Part shown: positions 62,349-64,000 of the stretch, piece after piece
How the letters are laid out: each line of letters starts with the position of its first letter
Position numbering within the stretch: position 1 is the first letter of the stretch
Assembly (NCBI RefSeq): GCF_014287515.2
Contig: NZ_CP092473.1
Coordinates: forward strand, 422,501 to 486,500
Reading direction: 5' to 3'
From: Roseburia rectibacter
Lineage (GTDB): Bacteria; Bacillota; Clostridia; Lachnospirales; Lachnospiraceae
Length of the DNA: 64,000 nt
Notes under the pieces: model-generated
Told to the model about the DNA's origin: nothing
Seen by the model: the letters and a program-made list of their open reading frames with translations, nothing else
The model's database searches: none
Made by a program: the position numbers and the translations under genes

Positions 62349-62383
62349 TAAAACCGGCAGTTTACTGCCGGTTTTATTTTTTA
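62349..62383 (+). terminator. Rho-independent terminator of flagellin
   Basis: AAAACCGGCAG and CTGCCGGTTTT form an 11-bp stem with a TTTA loop, followed by ATTTTTT. Confidence 0.92.
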
Positions 62384-62426
62384 TATGGAGATAACAGTTG
62401 AACTATGGGTTGATAGGAGAATGGAT

Positions 62427-62723
62427 ATGGAAGAACAGAAACTGACAGAACAGTTAAAAGCGTGTGCCGATCTGTTTTATCAGAACCATGAAAAAGAAGC
62501 ATATCAGATGCTGGCAAATTTACTTGTGGATGTAAGCGGAAAAATGCAGACATTGACAGAATTATTGGCGCAATTACCGGAGAATACCGGAATGACAATG
62601 CAGCAGAAGGTAAGAGATGATCTGCAGGAACTTGTAACATCGTATCAGTATAAAGATGCTCTCGCATTGGCAGATTTATTATATTATGATATCCCGGAAG
62701 AATTAGGACTCTTGGAAGAATAA
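62427..62723 (+). CDS. Small helical hypothetical protein between flagellin and Maf gene
   Basis: A 98-residue acidic, helical protein (MEEQKLTEQLKACADLFYQN; ALALADLLYYDIPEELGLLE). No family was recognised. AGGAG lies 7 nt before the chosen ATG. It is 17 nt upstream of the Maf-type gene and so probably belongs to the flagellin glycosylation unit. Confidence 0.7.
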   Translation: MEEQKLTEQLKACADLFYQNHEKEAYQMLANLLVDVSGKMQTLTELLAQLPENTGMTMQQKVRDDLQELVTSYQYKDALALADLLYYDIPEELGLLEE

Positions 62724-62740
62724 AAACAGGGGGATGGACA

Positions 62741-64000
62741 GTGGAGATACTAGAACGCAATGAACAGGCACTGGAATGTTTGGAGAAAAAGTTTATTTTA
62801 AAGTATCAGTCCGTGAAAGACTGTGATTTTGAACATTGTTTTGTAACAGAAACAATCAATCATCAGAAAATAATATGCCAGGAAAGAGATGGATATAACT
62901 GGCGTTTGAATAGTATATATGAGCCGGAACTGGCAGCGCAGAAATATGCAAAAGGGCATAGTAAATTTAAGGATTATGCCGTGATCTGTGTGTTTGGTCT
63001 GTCGGATGGCAGAGTGGTGCGTGAACTTTGTAAGATGTGTAATGGCACACAGAAGATGATCGTTTACGAGCCGGATCATGAAAATTTTATTTTGGCAATG
63101 AGGGAGTTCCCCTTGGATGACATTATAGAGAAAGAATGGGTCTATCTTGTGGCAGAGGGCATCAATGGGGAACGGCTGCACGGCAAACTGGATGAATGGA
63201 TCGGTTATGAGAACCGAAATCTGGTAACACAATATATTCTGCCAAATTATGATGTTTTATATCTTAAGCAGGGAGAAGAATATATTGAGAAAATGCTTTA
63301 TTGCATAAAGAAGCATGTGTTTAATATGAATACAGAAGTTGCGTTTGGAAAGCAGTTGGCGAATAACTTGTTATATAATCTGCCGTATGTATTGAAGGAG
63401 AGTTCCATCAATAATTTAAAACAGGCGATAAACCAGTATGATATATCAGAAATCCCTGCTATTATCGTCTCGGCGGGGCCATCACTGGATAAAAATATCA
63501 GACAGTTAAAGGAAGTGGGAAACCGTGCCTTTATTATTGCAGTGGATTCGGCATTGAAGGCACTGACAAGAAAGGACATTGATTTTCATATTGGAATCAG
63601 TGTAGATCCGCGAAAGAATCCGGAATTATTTAAGGAGGAACGGATCCGTCAATACCCGATCGTTCTGACTGCAAATTCGATCCCGACGATAGCAAAAGAA
63701 AATAAAAGCCGTCTTTTTTATGAATCTCCGGCAGGATTTGAAGGATTTGAGGAAGTGATAGAAAAACGCTGCGGGGAGAAATTAGGAGAGCTGCATACTG
63801 GTGGCTCTGTAGCGACGGATGCGTTTTCCTTGGCAGAGTTTCTGGGCTTTCAAAAAATCATCCTGATCGGTCAGGATCTGGCATATACCAGGGGAAAAAC
63901 TCATGTCAGTGGATTTGCTGAGAGTGAAGCAAATAAGCGTGATGAGGATCTGCTTATGGAAGTAGAGGGTATGGATGGAAGTATGTTAATGACAGACATA
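62741..64000 (+). CDS. Maf/DUF115 motility accessory protein, partial (flagellin glycosylation)
   Basis: Starts at GTG after AGGGGG and continues past the window end; 420 codons are visible with no stop. The conserved DUF115 part reads IIVSAGPSLDKNIRQL, FIIAVDSALKALTRKDIDFH, GISVDPRKNP and LHTGGSVATDAFSLAEFLGF, followed by IILIGQDLAYTRGKTHVSG. Such proteins attach nonulosonic-acid-type sugars to flagellin in Campylobacter, Helicobacter and some Firmicutes. Its place next to flagellin supports that role here. Confidence 0.9.
   Translation, partial: MEILERNEQALECLEKKFILKYQSVKDCDFEHCFVTETINHQKIICQERDGYNWRLNSIYEPELAAQKYAKGHSKFKDYAVICVFGLSDGRVVRELCKMCNGTQKMIVYEPDHENFILAMREFPLDDIIEKEWVYLVAEGINGERLHGKLDEWIGYENRNLVTQYILPNYDVLYLKQGEEYIEKMLYCIKKHVFNMNTEVAFGKQLANNLLYNLPYVLKESSINNLKQAINQYDISEIPAIIVSAGPSLDKNIRQLKEVGNRAFIIAVDSALKALTRKDIDFHIGISVDPRKNPELFKEERIRQYPIVLTANSIPTIAKENKSRLFYESPAGFEGFEEVIEKRCGEKLGELHTGGSVATDAFSLAEFLGFQKIILIGQDLAYTRGKTHVSGFAESEANKRDEDLLMEVEGMDGSMLMTDI

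Overview
The window looks like the chromosome of a motile, anaerobic, low-GC Firmicute of the family Lachnospiraceae, most likely Roseburia or a close relative. The signs are a flagellar export and filament operon with FliW/CsrA, an FlgM anti-sigma factor and sigma-28-type promoters, a bile salt hydrolase, a cobalamin riboswitch, strong AGGAGG ribosome binding sites and gut-commensal carbohydrate genes. The species call is inference; no rRNA gene is present.

Layout. 1-6.6 kb: end of an oligopeptide ABC ATPase, a chemoreceptor, two sodium-coupled amino-acid transporters in tandem (AGCS, NSS) and a class II Fic protein. 6.6-12.7 kb: a gene graveyard (broken DUF4317, RhuM, 2-hydroxyacid dehydrogenase, MATE, serine recombinase and DUF4143 pieces) surrounding an intact Lrp regulator / MATE / 2-hydroxyacid dehydrogenase group. 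12.7-18.2 kb: a tandem HD-GYP protein, an MFS transporter, two small cupins, a Cache chemoreceptor and tRNA-Ser(CGA). 18.4-24.5 kb: a cobalamin riboswitch and terminator ahead of an exported CbiK-type chelatase lipoprotein and a complete ABC uptake system. 24.6-29.2 kb: a two-gene unit, an AlbA_2 (Schlafen-like) protein plus a WYL-like/SF1 helicase/nuclease fusion, behind operator-like repeats; it is the best candidate for an undescribed defence or nucleic-acid-sensing system. 29.2-38.6 kb: sugar metabolism, with a FadR-type regulator, GntP permease and IlvD/Edd dehydratase, then an HTH-sugar-kinase fusion with nagB-nagA, then pgi. 38.6-42 kb: an orphan RsmH paralogue and pdxS-pdxT. 42-49.9 kb: accessory genes (broken MATE, HExxH protein, bile salt hydrolase, LysR regulator, YczE-type membrane protein, short MscL, M28 peptidase, GNAT). 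49.9-64 kb: flgM-flgN-flgK-flgK-flgL-fliW-csrA-flaG-fliD-fliS-fliT-like, then flagellin under its own sigma-28 promoter, then a Maf-type flagellin glycosylation protein running off the end.

How parts work together. The flagellar block carries its own regulatory circuit: FlgM holds sigma-28, FliW and CsrA couple flagellin level to flagellin translation, and the flagellin leader shows a GGA-loop hairpin and an SD-overlapping GGA that fit CsrA binding. NagA, NagB and Pgi feed amino sugars into glycolysis. The GntP/dehydratase pair sits behind a promoter flanked by two copies of an 11-bp inverted repeat next to a FadR-type regulator.

The most striking non-coding signal is a dispersed hairpin element (four longer copies, one short copy, one fragment). 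The longer copies lie just before start codons and three of them separate operon partners (gntP/ilvD-like, nagB/nagA, pdxS/pdxT); each provides the ribosome binding site of the downstream gene. Other notable non-coding signals are six tandem 17-bp units carrying a 12-bp palindrome after pgi, and helically phased AATAGTG repeats before the fic gene.
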